Shown: positions 33,960 to 46,179, counted from the first letter of the stretch. The stretch: DNA of 64,000 nucleotides from Gaeumannomyces sp. JS-464 (GCA_002197995.1 NGZR01000002.1:2604001-2668000), one strand, 5' to 3'. Numbers and translations are program-made. The notes: generated from the letters alone by a model not told the origin.

Positions 33960-34500
33960 CCAAAAGGGTTATAACGACAATTACAACGGTAAGCATAAGC
34001 ATCGTAATAACCGTAACTTTCGCGAAAAGCACCGAAATAACCGTTACTGGCACCGTTACGATTTTTATCGAAATAACCGGTATAACTTACACCGTTACGG
34101 ATTTTACAAAAATTACCGCCGAAATGATCAGGATCGCGGCTATAAACCCCGCGACGATTATAAACCTCGTAATAAGCGTAACGAATATAAAGCTCGTAAT
34201 AGTCGCAAGGACGACTATAAGCGAGCTAATAAATACGGTAATCGCCGCGATAAAAACCGCGATAACCGCCAGCGAAACCGCATTTACAACGTTAACAACG
34301 GTAACGCGAGTGCAAAGAATTTTCCAAACGCTTATAACGATGCTAACGATAACGACAATGCTAGCGAGGCCTTTTTAATCGATATAAACGATATTTATAC
34401 CATCGATAATCCCTAAGCCAATTTACAAATTTGCAAACGTTACGGCATTGTTACACCTTTTCGCAATTTGCTTTTCGCTTATTTTACGGCTTGTTTTAAC
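33960..34500 (+). pseudogene. Element C gag: basic repeat tail and zinc finger
   Basis: One frame gives repeated N/R/D/Y-rich text (YKPRDDYKPRNKRNEYKARN and similar), usual in this fungal gypsy gag class. It leads to ICKRYGIVTPFRNLLFAYFTAC, starting at the Cys at 34432. It looks like a C2H2 finger in which one Cys and one His have become Tyr, both single C/G-to-T/A transitions. The 181-codon frame at 33833-34378 in another phase is a shadow. Confidence 0.55.
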
Positions 34501-35778
34501 GAACCTATTTATTAAATTAACGAAAACCATACTCCTTACGTGTTTAAAAAGATTAACGTCGTAAAAGAAACCATTAAGGTTAACGCCGAGGCAGTTTTTT
34601 TAAGCGGGTATTTATGTGCCAAAATAACGATCCGGCCTTTTGTTAACGGCCAAAAAACTTAAATTTATGCTAATTTCGGATTTGGCCGAAACCTTATCGC
34701 TAAAAACTTCTTTCGCGATTACGAATATAAGATTCTCGACGTTATAAACCCTAACGCACAGCTTATTTTTTCCGGTTGGAATTTTAAACGACCTAAACGT
34801 GCTAATAAGTTCGCCCAAATTACGTTTTTTACTTCCGGATTTTCCTTTAACGGTAATCCCGAAATAATTTAACAAACGGCCTACGCTTGGATTATAAACC
34901 AATTAATAGCCGTTATAATTTTCGGAATCGCTTTTTTTAAACCTCGAAATGCATTTATCGATTTCGCAACTGATTTAATTAATTTCCTTTTAAATTACTT
35001 TTACGTGCTTATTATAATAATAAAAAAAAGCATAGTAATCGTGCGAATAGTTAAATGCTTTAAAACAATAGTAATTCCGGCTTAACAAATAATGGCCATC
35101 CCGGTAACGTATTTCCTTTTCCCTAAAGGACGAAGTTTTTTACTAAAAGGCGACCACCCTATTGTTTTAAATGCCATAATTAACTATAAAACTAAACCCG
35201 TTTGCCTAATTTATAACACGTCGGACTAACCTTTTTAACTGGCCAAAAATGCACGTATAACTACTATTAAAAAGCATACGAATTAAATTTATTAAATGCT
35301 CGATTTTAAAACCGCCTTTAAAGTTATTACGGGCGTAAACGCACTAGTTACCGCGGTTTAAAGCGTTTAAGCTAAGCACGGCGCAAAATACGGCCTCGAA
35401 ACCTTTTCGACCTTCCTTTTTTTAACCGAAAGCCCCGTTATCGAAACCGCCGCCGGCACCGGCTTTAGCGAAGAAAAGCAGGTAATTTAAACAATACAGT
35501 TAAACCATAAGTTTTATAACCCTTTACGGTTAAACGACCAGGCATTACTTGCGGGTAAATGCTAAAGTCCAAAGAATTTACAGGCGGAGCGGGCGTGTTA
35601 ACCAAAGTCCTTTTCCGATTAAATTTATAATATAACATTGGGAAAAGCAAAGGCAGGGAAGCCTATAACGCTAAAAAAGTTAACCTTCCAGGACCTTAAA
35701 AACCAGGACTTTTAAAACCTTTAGGACCTTAAAAACCAAAATCCCGGACTAAACGTTAACATTAACTACGGAAACCGT

Positions 35779-37487
35779 ATGCTTAACTTTTCGAAATCTT
35801 TACTTAAGGTGCCAAAAAAGCGCTTAGCAATTAAAGCACTTGGCAAGGCACCCTATATCCTAACAAAGGGCAAAATGCACGTTTACAACGGCGACTTTAC
35901 GGAAGCGCGCATTTTTAAAAACATTTATAAGCGTGCCGATATTTGGCGGGACCGTGGCCCTATCGATATCCCTAAAAACGAGCAAATAAAAATCCCTTTT
36001 ATAAAAGGGTGGCAAAATTAAAGTGCTAAGCTATTTAACAGGCCCTATCCTATAGCCCGCAAAAAGAAAAACGTTATCGACCAAACCTACGATAAACTTA
36101 ACGAATAAAAACGATTGGAATTAATTAACTACGCTACTCTTTTTGCGTTTCCCTGTTTTATCGTATGGCGCATGGGGCACGGCCAGCCCAAAAGCCGTAT
36201 AGTTATTAACTTACGCCAATTTAATAAAGTTATTATGCCAAACGCTTACCCCTTGCCTTTCTAACAGGACGTGATCGAGGCTTTTAGGGGTAAAAAATAC
36301 GCGATAGTTATAAACGCAACGGCGTTTTTCTTCCAGTTCCTCGTGCACCCAAAGCATTAAAACCGGCTTACGATCGTAAACCACCAAGGTTTTAACGCTT
36401 ACGTATAGCCCTTATAAAATATTAAAACAGCCTTACCTACGTCCAACTGTTTATAAATAACCTTTTCCGACCTTTTAAATCCTTTTACCGCTATTTCGTT
36501 AACGATATTATTATTTTCTTAAACAATTTCCAAAACCACTAACGTTATTTAAAAACGATTTTTAAACTGTTCGAGGATAAAAGCATCGCCATTTCCCCCG
36601 AAAAGAGCTTCGTCGAATACCTTAACGTTAAACTGCTTGGATTTTACGTTAACGCTTTAGGACTTTCCACCACGGAATTACGAGTTTAAAGCTTTAAAAA
36701 CTTAGCTTTTCCCAGCACGTTTAAATCGTTGGAAACGTACCTCGGCAGCACCGGATTCCTACGCTTTATAATCCCTTATTACGCTAAAATCACGAAGCCT
36801 TTGCAAAAGCGGAAAGTCCTGCTACTGGCTAAAAGCCGGAAATAGGGCAAAAATAAAAAAGGTTAACGCTAGCATTACGCAAAAAGCACCGCTTTTACGC
36901 CTACCTTTAGCGAAATCAAATCCTTCGAAGCACTTTAAAAGTTTATTTGCAAAGAAATGCGCTTGCACCATTATAACCTAAACCGCACGCTGTATTTGCA
37001 AATCGACGGAAGCTTTAAACGCGGCTTTAAAATTATAGTATTCCAAACCAAGCCGAAGTACGTTTAAAAACCAAAGATTATAATTCCGTCGATAATGGTT
37101 TAACCGATTATGTTTTTTAATCGATACTTAACAATACCTAAACTTAACTATGGACTTTTAAAGTTAAAAGTAGCCTATTTAGTTTAAGCTTACAAACAAC
37201 TTCGCACCGTTTTTTATTTTAATAATAAAAACCGTATCGTTATGTTTACGGACCATAATGCCACCTTTAAAATCGTTAACAGGATTTGCTTTAACACTAT
37301 TTTTGCAAACCGGGCTAATAAACGCCTAATTAACGCTTCCATTTACTTTAGCGCTTACTTTTTAAACGTTTACCACGTGTTAAAACGCTTTAACCTTATG
37401 CCCGACGCATTGTTCCGCCTTTCCGTAATAACTAAAAACCCTAAAACTCGCGCTAAGCTTAACGAGCTTATATTAAACTCGCTTTAA
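35779..37487 (+). pseudogene. Element C reverse transcriptase-RNase H
   Basis: Segments in order: KNVIDQTYDKLNE, ARINYAT-like, VWRMGHGQPKSRIVINLRQFNKV, NAYPLPF, then the RT active site FVNDIIIF at 36495-36518 (normally F-I/V-D-D), ETYLGSTGFLRF, and at 37242-37487 RNase H with MFTDHNATFKIVNR and LMPDALFRLS. The first catalytic Asp is Asn, a G-to-A change. Stops such as the TAA at 36019 separate the pieces. Confidence 0.85.
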
Positions 37488-37689
37488 AATAAAGGCCTTA
37501 ACGATAATAACGACGACGTTAAAACGTACGTGCCGTTTAACCTAAACAAAAAAACGAACGTATAGTACTCGTTTTTTCTATTAAAAAATTAAAAAAACCA
37601 CTTAAATAAAAAGCGCGAAATAAAAAAAAACCGATAAAAACCCTCGCGATAGCAAAGTTAAATTAACCATACTACTTATTAATATTTTA

Positions 37690-38350
37690 AATAAAATATT
37701 AAAGGAAAAAGGTTAAAATAATAATCGATTGCGAAATATAAAGCGATTATATATCGCTATAAGCGGTTAAACGGTATAAAATCTTTATAAAACGGAAATA
37801 CCAAAAATATTAACTAAAAACGGTCGAAGGATTATTTATCGCTTATAATAAGGGATAAATCGACCGAAAAATATAACTAGTAACATTACGCACTTAAAAT
37901 GGGGAAAACGTTATTATTATATTAAATAAGCTAAATATAAAAAAAGGAAACGTTATTTTCGAAATCCCTTAATTTAAAAAAATAACTTATAAATAAATTG
38001 GGCTACCGGTTAAATCCAATAGGAAAAGCTACAAATAATTAAACTGTTCGCTAATTATAAACCTTAAACCGTAAGCATAGGAAATAACGAAAAAAGGTTA
38101 TAACGGTAATAAAATTTAGCAATTTACTTTTACATTTAATATTAACAAATATACGATTATTTAAAGTGGAAAGCGATTAAAACGACCTAACTAATACTAA
38201 AAAACGGTTTGCAAATGTTTTAAAAAAATACTATAAATACGAAAAATAGTTTAAAAAAAGCCTGGAAATAATGCTTCCCGAATATAAACAGTTTAACTTT
38301 AAAATTAAGCTTAAATTAAATACGCAATTTAAGTATTAAAAGTTGTATTA
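37690..38350 (+). pseudogene. Chromovirus B protease region
   Basis: Stop-broken frame with KRYKIFIKRKYQKY and LKTVEGLFIAYNKG, followed by an FGIP-like box and, near 38280, LPEYKQFNFKIKLKL, the linker before RT. It matches the order seen in element A. Confidence 0.6.
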
Positions 38351-40210
38351 ACGTGGTTTACAAGTAAGTGAAACATATAAACGAATGGAACATTTACATT
38401 TAACCTCCGGTTAATTAATGCGCATGCTAACCTAATAACGCTAAAAATCCATTTAAACTATTTGGAATTGTATATATCAAACGTTTTTACTTTTTTTTAA
38501 CAAATGCGCGTATTATGTCCGGTTTTGCCGTAAGTGCTATATCGCCGACGAATCGTCGTCGCTTTCCTTTTTTAACCTTTATAATCGCGCATTTTTTGCT
38601 ATAATTGCCCATTTAGCTCCTCCTAATTTAAAACATTTCGTATCTTTTTAATAATATGTAACCCTTTTTGTCGAATACGTGTTTTTTAGCCTTTTAACGT
38701 TTGCTTAATGCTTTGTTCGCCTTTCGTAATTTAAAGCACTTTTCTTTTAAAAGGTTAACCTAATGCATAATTGCTTTAACCCTTTTCGTTAATTGGTTTA
38801 CAACCGATAGCATAAATAACGGAAAGTTGCTCCGGTAATTGAAAATCCGAGTTTTAATGTGTTCGGATTGCGAAGTTGCGTTTTTAGCTATTTGGGGCAT
38901 TTTGGAGGTTTAAAGTTCGGCGTTGTTTAAAGGCTTTTTCGAGGGAGTTGGAATTCGTAGCCTTATATTTAGCTTTTCCAAAACCGAGTCCGGATTAAAA
39001 AAAGCAAAGTTAGCCTTTCGAAAACCTTTTTAAATATTTTTTTCGGTTATAAAGTTAAAAAATGCCGTTTTAAACGCCGAAAGGAATTCGACTTTAATTA
39101 CGTGGTTAATGTATAACCTTATTAAATTTTCGATTTATTAACCGTACGCCTTTTTTAACGGGTTAAAACACTTAACGTTAAGCGGTTAAAAGAAGTAAAA
39201 CGAATACGAAGGTATGCAAAGCGTAATAATGTTATGTTTTTGGAATAAAGCTCGAAATCCGTTAAATAATGGCTTTCGTAGCCGTTTAGCATTAATAAAC
39301 GATGGTTGCCTTTTATGCGCGATGCAATGTGCTTATCGAAATGCTAAATCCATTCCAAGCCGAGCTTATTCGTAATTTACCCGTTAACATTCGTTAAAAT
39401 AACCCAGTCGCGTAAAAGGTTAGTTTTCGAGTACTAATTAGCTAAATAGTATTGCTTTTTAACGATAATAAAAAGGGGGATCGCTTAACCGTAATAGTTA
39501 ACCCTTTGGATAATTATAGCCCATTTTTAATTGTTAAGCTAAATTAGCTTTGTTTTACTACGGCCTTTTAACGTTGTAATAACTATAACGGCGGCGATTA
39601 TACCTATAAGGAAGCCAGTTTTGTCGAAGTTATAAATGTCGTTATCCAAAATGCCATATTTAACCATAGTGTTTCGTATAAGGTTAAATTAAGCAAAAAC
39701 GAGTTTAGGATTTTCGCATTTGGCCTTTTGGTAGTTATACTTTCGAATTTAACGCGTGCCGAGCTTTGCGCGGCGTTTAACGAAGTTCGCGATTTAGTTT
39801 TTACCGACGGCGCTCGCGTTACGTTCGGCAAGCAATCGGTTGGCCATATTTTTAACACTATAAGGCCGGGGAGGGAATGCTCGCGAATCCAGCTTAAATA
39901 TATACTTAATAAGCGCCTTTTTTTCGGATTCCGTTAATTTCCGAAATTTGGGCATGTTGTCGCATCGAGCAAATTGGCCGTGTTTTTGACGCGATAAAGT
40001 GGCAAAAGCAACGGAGTAAATTTTAGCAGCGGCCCGAAAACTTAGTTTTAAGTCGGATTGCAAAGTTTAAAAAGCGAGGATTAATTTGCCTTTTTTATTT
40101 TATTTTGCTATATTTGTTAATAAAGGAGTTAGTAGTGGGAGGAAACGCGTCGTATTATTACGGTTGCGTGTTTTACTCGTTTGTGTGTTTTATTTACTTG
40201 TAAACCACGT
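38351..40210 (-). mobile_element. Pogo/Fot-like DNA transposon P2
   Basis: 1,860 bp between TA dinucleotides (38349-38350, 40211-40212). TIRs begin ACGTGGTTTACAAGTAA and have an internal doubled motif. Transposase is on the minus strand: frames at 40063-39794 and 39858-39604 show SFRAAAKIYSVAFA and PKFRKLTESEKKALIKYIFK. Inserted in element B between protease and RT. Confidence 0.9.
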
Positions 40211-40212
40211 TA

Positions 40213-40768
40213 GTTTAACCCCCGATAATAGGAAATGTTAAAAAAACAACTGGAAAAAAACTTACGAAAAGGGCATATTAAACTTTTTGATTTTTTAATA
40301 GGATATAAAATTTTATAAAAAAGGAAAAAAAATGGAACGAAGCGAATATGTATCGATTACCGCTTATTAAACGAAATTACGGTTAAAAACCGATATTTTT
40401 CGCTTTTTATCGATAAATTAAAAGATAAGCTCGATAAAGCCTAGTATTTTACGGTTTTAAATTTACGAAAAGCTTATAATTTAATACGGATTAAAAAAAG
40501 TTAAAAATAGTTAATAGCTTTTAAAATACAATTTAAATGTTACGAATTTTTAATAATAACTTTTAGGTTTACTAATGCATTAGCCACGTTTTAAAAAATA
40601 ATTAACCATATATTGCGCAAATACCTTAACGGTTTCGTTTTCGCGTATTTAAATAATATCTTAATCTTTTTAAAAACGATAAAAAAGCATAAGCAGCACA
40701 TATATAAAATATTTCGGAAGTTGCTTAACGTAAAGCTTTTTATTAAACTAAAAAATGCGAATAGCATA
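40213..40768 (+). pseudogene. Chromovirus B reverse transcriptase, palm
   Basis: GTKRICIDYRLLNEITVKNRY, LRKAYNLIRIKKS, then AYLNNILIF with Y-L-N-N at 40646-40657 where Y-L-D-D is expected. Both catalytic Asp codons are now Asn (GAY to AAY). The frame is cut by P3 at 40769 and resumes at 42629. Confidence 0.85.
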
Positions 40769-42628
40769 ACGTAGCTTACAAGCGAGTAACGTACATAAAC
40801 GAGTAATGCGTTTTCCATCGCAACTCGCGTTTGCCACTTTTTACCTTAATTTTTTAACAACCACAAATAACATCGACATTTAACAAAGCTAAAATTGTTT
40901 TTGCTTTACAAGCGATTTAATTTAACGCACAATTAAATGTGCGTTCCGCAGCGAAAATTTACGGCGTTTTTAAAACCACGTTGCGTCGCCGACGCGCTGG
41001 CCGACCTGCTCGACGCGACATAATGCCCAAATTACGGAAATTGGCGGAATTAAAAAAAAAGGCTTTTATTAAATACATACTCGAGTTAAATTCCCGCGCA
41101 TTTCCTCCCCGGCTTTTTAGTATTAAAAATATGGCTAACCGATTGCTTGCCGAACGCGACGCGGGCACCGTCGGTAAAAACTGGGTCGCGAACTTCGTTA
41201 AACGCCGCGCAAAGCTCGGCACGCGCTAAATTCGAAAATACAATTACCAAAAAGCCAAATGCGAAAATCCCAAGCTCGTTTTTACGTAATTCGACTTTAT
41301 ACGGAATATTATAACCAAATATAGCATCCTGGATAACGACATTTATAATTTCGACGAAACCGGCTTTTTTATAAGCATAATCGCCGCCGTTATAGTTATT
41401 ACAACGTCGAAAAGCCGTGGCAAAGCAAAGCTAATCCAGCTTAGCAACCGGAAATAAGCCACAGTTATCCAAAGGGTTAATTATTACGGTTAGGCGGTCC
41501 CCCTTTTATTATCGTTAAAAGGCAGTATTACCTGGCCAATTGGTATTTAAAAACCGACCTCCCACGCAATTGGGTTATCGCAATAAGCGCTAACGGGTGA
41601 ACTACGAACGAGCTCGGCTTGGAATAAATTCAGCATTTCGATAAACACATTGCGTTACGCGCAAAAGGCCCTTATCGTTTGTTAATGCTAAACGAACACG
41701 AAAGCCACCATTTAACGGATTTCGAGCTTTATTGCTAAAAACATAACATCGTTACGCTTTATATGCTTCCGCATTCGTTTTATTTCTTTTAACCGCTTAA
41801 CGTTAAGTGTTTTAACCCGTTAAAGAAAGCGTACGGTCGATAAATCGAAAACTTAATAAAGTTATACGTTAACTACGTAACTAAAGTCGAGTTCTTTTCG
41901 GCGTTTAAAGCGGCATTTTTTAACTTTATAACCGAAATAAACATTTAAAAAGGTTTTCGAAAGGCTAGCTTTGCTCCTTTTAATTCGGATTCGGTTTTAA
42001 AAAAGCTGGATGTAAAGCTACGAACTTTAACTTCCCCGAGAAAGCTTTTAAGCGACGCCGAACCTTAAACCTTTAAAACGCTTTAAACAGTTAGGGACGC
42101 AACTTCGCAATCCGAATATATTAAAACTCGGATTTCCAATTACCGAAGCAGCTTTTTAACACTTATGCTATCGATTGTGGACCAGCTAACGAAAAGGGTT
42201 AAGGCAATTATGCATCGGGTAACCCTTTTGGAAAAAAAGTGCTTTAAGTTACGAAAGGCGAACGAGGCATTAAGTAAACGCCGAAGGGCTAAAAAAACAC
42301 GTGTTCGGTTAAAAGGGTTATTTATTATAAACGAGGTACGAAATGTTTTAAACCAGGAGGAGCTGAATGGATAGTTATAGCAAAAAATGCGCGATTAAAG
42401 GGTACCGGAAAAAAGGGCGACGGCGATTCGTTAGCGATGTGGCACTTGCGGCAAAACCGGACATAATGCGCGCATTTGTTAAAAAGAAGTAAAAATGTCC
42501 GATGTATACAATTCCGAGTAGTTTGAATGGATTTTTGGCGTTATTGGGTTAGCATGCGCGTTAATTAACCGGAGGTCGGGTGTAAGTGCGTTATTCGCTT
42601 ATGTGCGTTACTCGCTTGTAAACCACGT
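40769..42628 (+). mobile_element. Pogo/Fot-like DNA transposon P3
   Basis: 1,860 bp between TA dinucleotides (40767-40768, 42629-42630). TIRs ACGTAGCTTACAAGCGAGTAACG and ACGTGGTTTACAAGCGAGTAACG match P2's family. Transposase is on the plus strand, opposite to P1 and P2. It is the best preserved of the three. Confidence 0.92.
40939..42482 (+). pseudogene. P3 transposase with C-terminal zinc knuckle
   Basis: N-terminus at 40939-41229: AAKIYGVFKTTLRRRRAGRP, KLAELKKKAFIKYILELNSR, KNMANRLLAERDAGTVGKNW. The DDE core has NFDETGF (about 41350). The second and third acidic positions read NEHESH and PLNVKCF, where D-x-H-E-S-H and P-L-D-V would be expected, so two catalytic Asp look changed to Asn. The C-terminus has a leucine-zipper-like stretch (42165-42300) and CGTCGKTGHNARIC, a C-x2-C-x4-H-x4-C knuckle at 42438-42479. 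A pogo transposase with a gag-like knuckle is noteworthy. Confidence 0.8.
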
Positions 42629-42630
42629 TA

Positions 42631-43520
42631 TATAAAAAGTCGCTTTTTTAAAGTTTGCAATTACACCCGGATAAGTTTATATAAATCCCAAAAAAGTCGA
42701 GGAAATTAAAAAGTGGCTTATATTTAAAAACGTTACGAAAATACGAAAGTTCCTAGCATTTTTAAACTTTTATAAACGATTTATCCAAAGTTATAGCAAA
42801 TCGCTATACCATTTATAAACCTTACCAAAAATAACCACTAATTCCATTAAAAAGGATAAAAATAAAAAGCTTTTAAGCAATTACGGGATGCCGTAATAAG
42901 CGAACTAATATTAACGTTTTTAAATTTAAAAAAACCTTTCGAAGTTAAAACCGACGCGTCGAATTACGCGATTAGCGGCTAATTCGGACAACGAAATACT
43001 AAAAACGGTTACACCTTTACGCGTTTTTTTCGCAAAAGTTAAATAAACCTAAATTAAATTACCAAATCCACGATAAAAAACTTTTAGCAATAATTCGAGC
43101 ATTTAAAAAGTGGCGGCCACACTTTTATAAAACGAAATATTAGGTTATAATGTATATAAACCATAAAAACTTAATATACTTTACTATAAGCAAAAACCTA
43201 AATAAGCGATAAATCCGTTAAAGCGAGTTTTTGCAAAATTACGACATTCGGGTTAAGTACCGGAAAAGGTCGGAAAACGTTTAGGCGGACGCTTTAAGTT
43301 AACGACCGAACCACCAGGTTGTAATATTTAAAAAAATACGAATAATTCTAACGGAAAAACTAAACGAATTTTTAATCCCGGCAAAAAATATTTGTTAAAA
43401 CGGTTCGATAGGGAAAAGTTTAAACCTTAAAAAAGATTTAACAAATTTATAACTAATTCGCATACGGTTATTAAAGTGTAAAGAAACGTAAAAACGGTTA
43501 TAATAATATTATAAGTTCGT
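42631..43520 (+). pseudogene. Chromovirus B RT thumb and RNase H
   Basis: Resumes with KKVEEIKKWLIFKNVTKIRKFLAFLNFYKRFIQ, the RT thumb of gypsy elements, then PTRRITRLAAN-like and YNVYKP-like RNase H pieces. Stops are frequent. Confidence 0.75.
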
Positions 43521-43539
43521 AAAAATTCGAGTTAAAATA

Positions 43540-44450
43540 TAAAACGCAATAAAAAATTGCGAAAGTTGTGCTAAAAATAAGGCTAACAGGTATAAGCCGT
43601 ATAAGTTATTGCAACCTTTGCTAGCACCGAACGAAGCATAGCAAAAAGTTACTATGGATTTCGTTGTTAAATTTCTTTAATTTAAAAAACCGATAACTGG
43701 AATAAAATACGATAATGTATTAGTAATAATAAATAGGTTTACCAAATATACCTTATTTTTACTATATAAAAAAAGCAGTAACGTTACGAAATTAGCGTAC
43801 GTTTATATTAAGCACGTAATAACGGAACACGGTACGCCGAACCGCTTAATTACCGATAAGGATAAACTATTTATAAATAAGTTTTAAAAAGGGCTTACGG
43901 CCTTATTAAAAGCTAAGCACTTTCAATTTACGGCTTATTACCTTTAAATAAATGGATAAACGAAACGGACGAATTAAATTATAAAATAGTATTTACGTTA
44001 TTACGTTAATTACAAATAAAACGATTGGGTATAACTATTCCTTATAGCTTAATTCGCTTATAACAGTTTAGTTTATTATGGTGTAAAAATTATACCGTTT
44101 TATGTGAATTATAGGTTTATACCCACGGCGTATAAAGAATTTAAGGCAGGAAAACATGCTTTAATAGCGGAAATATAAATAACAAAACTTATTAAATTGC
44201 ATAAATACTTCCAAATAAAATTAAAAAAGTTACGGCACCGTATAACCATTTAAATAAATAAAAAAAAGATCGAAGGATTAACTTTTAAAAAAGGAAATAA
44301 CGTTTATCTTTTTCGACGCAATATTAAAACAAAACGACCGAGCGATAAGCTAAACTATAAAAACTGGAACCTTTTAAGGTATTAAAAAAGGTTTTGGACG
44401 TAAATTATAAATTCCGATTACCGTTAATTATAAAATCCCACCCGGTTTTT
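43540..44450 (+). pseudogene. Chromovirus B integrase
   Basis: NCESCAKNKANRYKPYKLLQPL, KVTMDFVVKF, YDNVLVIINRFTKYTLF, then HGTPNRLITDKDKLF and NGQTERTN. The H-C zinc arm and the first two D/E residues are visible; stops interrupt. Confidence 0.85.
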
Positions 44451-44454
44451 TATA

Positions 44455-44730
44455 TTTCCTTATTTAAATTAACGCTGCCGGGCTTTAAAAGTAACGAGTT
44501 AATAGAAATCGACCTAAAATAAAAGTACGGAATTAAAGAAATTTTAAACTATAAGCTAAAAAACAGGCCTAAAAAGTACTTAATTAAATGGAAAAGGTAC
44601 GGCTACGAGGAAAACACGTGGGAAAAAGCAACTAACCTTATAAATTGCTAGGAAGTTTTAACGAAATATTAGCAAAAGCACTTATAAAAAGGTTAACGAA
44701 AGCAAAAATAGCCAGGAAACTAATCGGCGA
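44455..44730 (+). pseudogene. Chromovirus B chromodomain
   Basis: LPGFKSNELIEIDLK, a short gap, then KKYLIKWKRYGYEENTWEKATNLIN, a stop, and EVLTKY. Shows the uninterrupted form of the pol site at which element A carries the solo LTR. Confidence 0.82.
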
Positions 44731-45165
44731 AAACTCGACAATCGGGTTTTTAGCAATGGTTATGCCGAAATTCGAACCTAAAACCTTAATAAAAAAACCA
44801 AAGCTACACCTAATGCGCTATAAAATTTAAAAAAGTTATTAAAAAAAGCACGGTTTACCGGAACCAAATAAAGCAAAAAGGTTTGTTACAAACGATTAAA
44901 AAAAAAAAAAATACCACTATAATAGCACTACCGGCTAGCGATAATATTATTATAATAAACGAACCCGCTAAAAATCGAACTTGCGACTTTAGCAAGAAAG
45001 GATTAAAACTACACCTAATGTGCCACGGGTTTTATAAAAGCGTTAAGGAGGGAACAATTTACGGGAGTTAAAAAAGGCAAGCAGGTTTAGGTTAGGATTA
45101 ACCCCGGGCACTTGCCAGTCGAAGGAAACGGCAAAAGTTACGAAAAACCTAAGCTGCGAGGCAGC

Positions 45166-45603
45166 TTAATAGGCTTTCCAATCGGCTTCCTCCCGCTCGA
45201 TACGCTTTAACCCCTTTATAAAATTAATGCCACGGCGAATTGCCCGAGTGAGCTTTTCGCGCCAATGTTTCTTTTATTTCCGCAAACGCTTAATTTTGGC
45301 ATTAATAAAACGACGTTCTGCTTTCGCAACCTTTAACTTCTTTTCCGCGCGAAGGTGTTAAAAACTGTAGTAACGGAAATGCTTAAAGGCAAAGCCTAAA
45401 ATATCGCACCGAAAGCGCTTTTAACGAACACACCTTTTACAGCGAAAATGATCGTTAAAAAACGTTAAGCATTAATTAAGGCCGTCGGTTTTACAATTAA
45501 AACAAAAAGGTATGGAAATAACAATACGAATAATCGAGGAAAAAAGGTTATCGCGTTTAACGGTTAAGCGCGCAAGTTTTCGTTTTTGCACTTAACTAAA
45601 CAT
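45166..45603 (-). pseudogene. Antisense ORF of chromovirus B
   Basis: A single 146-codon frame from ATG 45603 to TAA 45166, opposite to pol, with about five internal stops of the kind RIP makes from CAA/CAG/CGA. Cysteines are spaced as CFNC, then a single C, then CKRC and RFRCDILG, suggesting a zinc-binding module. A basic coiled-coil-like part follows: HLRAEKKLKVAKAERRF, KIKRLRK, LTRAIRRGINFIKGLKRIE. Conserved with 19873-20420 (A) and 46181-46617. I do not recognise a named family. Confidence 0.6.
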
Positions 45604-45715
45604 TTTGTTAAATGTAAAGGATAGGAGTTGGTAAAAAAGGAAAATATTTACCATTAATAAAAAACGGGGCGATAAACGGTGGCTAAAAGGATTTAGCTTA
45701 AAAGGGGAAACCTAA

Positions 45716-46179
45716 TGTTACGACCGCGTTTTTAAAAAGGGATGCGAGGCGGCTTAAAATAAAAGGAAAAGCTAAAGTAACCTATCTTTGCGCCCGGTTA
45801 CGTGGCAACCCATTACGTAATAAACGTAGGATATATTAGTTATAAATATAACTAATATATCCAGCGAGGACATGTTAATTATAAATATAGCTAACATATT
45901 TAACGGGGATATATTAGCTATAAATATAGCTAAACATATCCAGGGAAGTTATAAAACGGGTAAAAACATTATAAAAAAGGAAGGATTTTTTACGGCTTTA
46001 AGTAATTTTAATTAGGGCCTCGGTATTAGTTAACTTAAGTTAGCTCCCAGGCATTCCCTAGGGCAAACAATTAAATTGTCCTTTTAAATTACGTATTCCC
46101 CTATTTACCAGCACTAGCGATACTGTTTTTTTCCACTCCCGAGGTGCTTTACTTTAAAAGCAAACCCCTGGTTGTAACA
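45716..46179 (+). repeat. Chromovirus B 3' LTR
   Basis: 464 bp, TGTTACGACC...GGTTGTAACA. Contains short inverted motifs of the GATATATTAGTTATAAATA kind (45830-45940). A purine-rich tract (AAAAGGGGAAACC) sits just before it. Confidence 0.85.

Larger units (their letters stand above)
31961..37490 (+). mobile_element. Gypsy-type retrotransposon C, degraded, no LTRs found
   Basis: A plus-strand gag-pol distinct from elements A and B: Arg/Asp-rich gag tail, C2H2-like finger, RT and RNase H, then a stop near 37487. No chromodomain and no recognisable LTR on either side. Left and right boundaries are approximate. RIP-type stops occur throughout. Confidence 0.7.
37690..46179 (+). mobile_element. Chromovirus B: second Ty3/gypsy element, 5' end not found
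   Basis: Same family as element A but on the plus strand: protease remnant from ~37690, RT, RNase H, integrase, chromodomain, antisense ORF and 3' LTR (45716-46179). Two pogo elements are inserted (38351-40210 and 40769-42628), so the element's own sequence is about 4.8 kb. I could not find a 5' LTR or gag; element C adjoins on the left and may have replaced them. Confidence 0.85.

Noticed and set aside
33833..34378. 181-codon Ile/Thr-rich ORF
   Set aside because: Frame-shifted shadow of the Arg/Asn/Asp-rich gag tail of element C.
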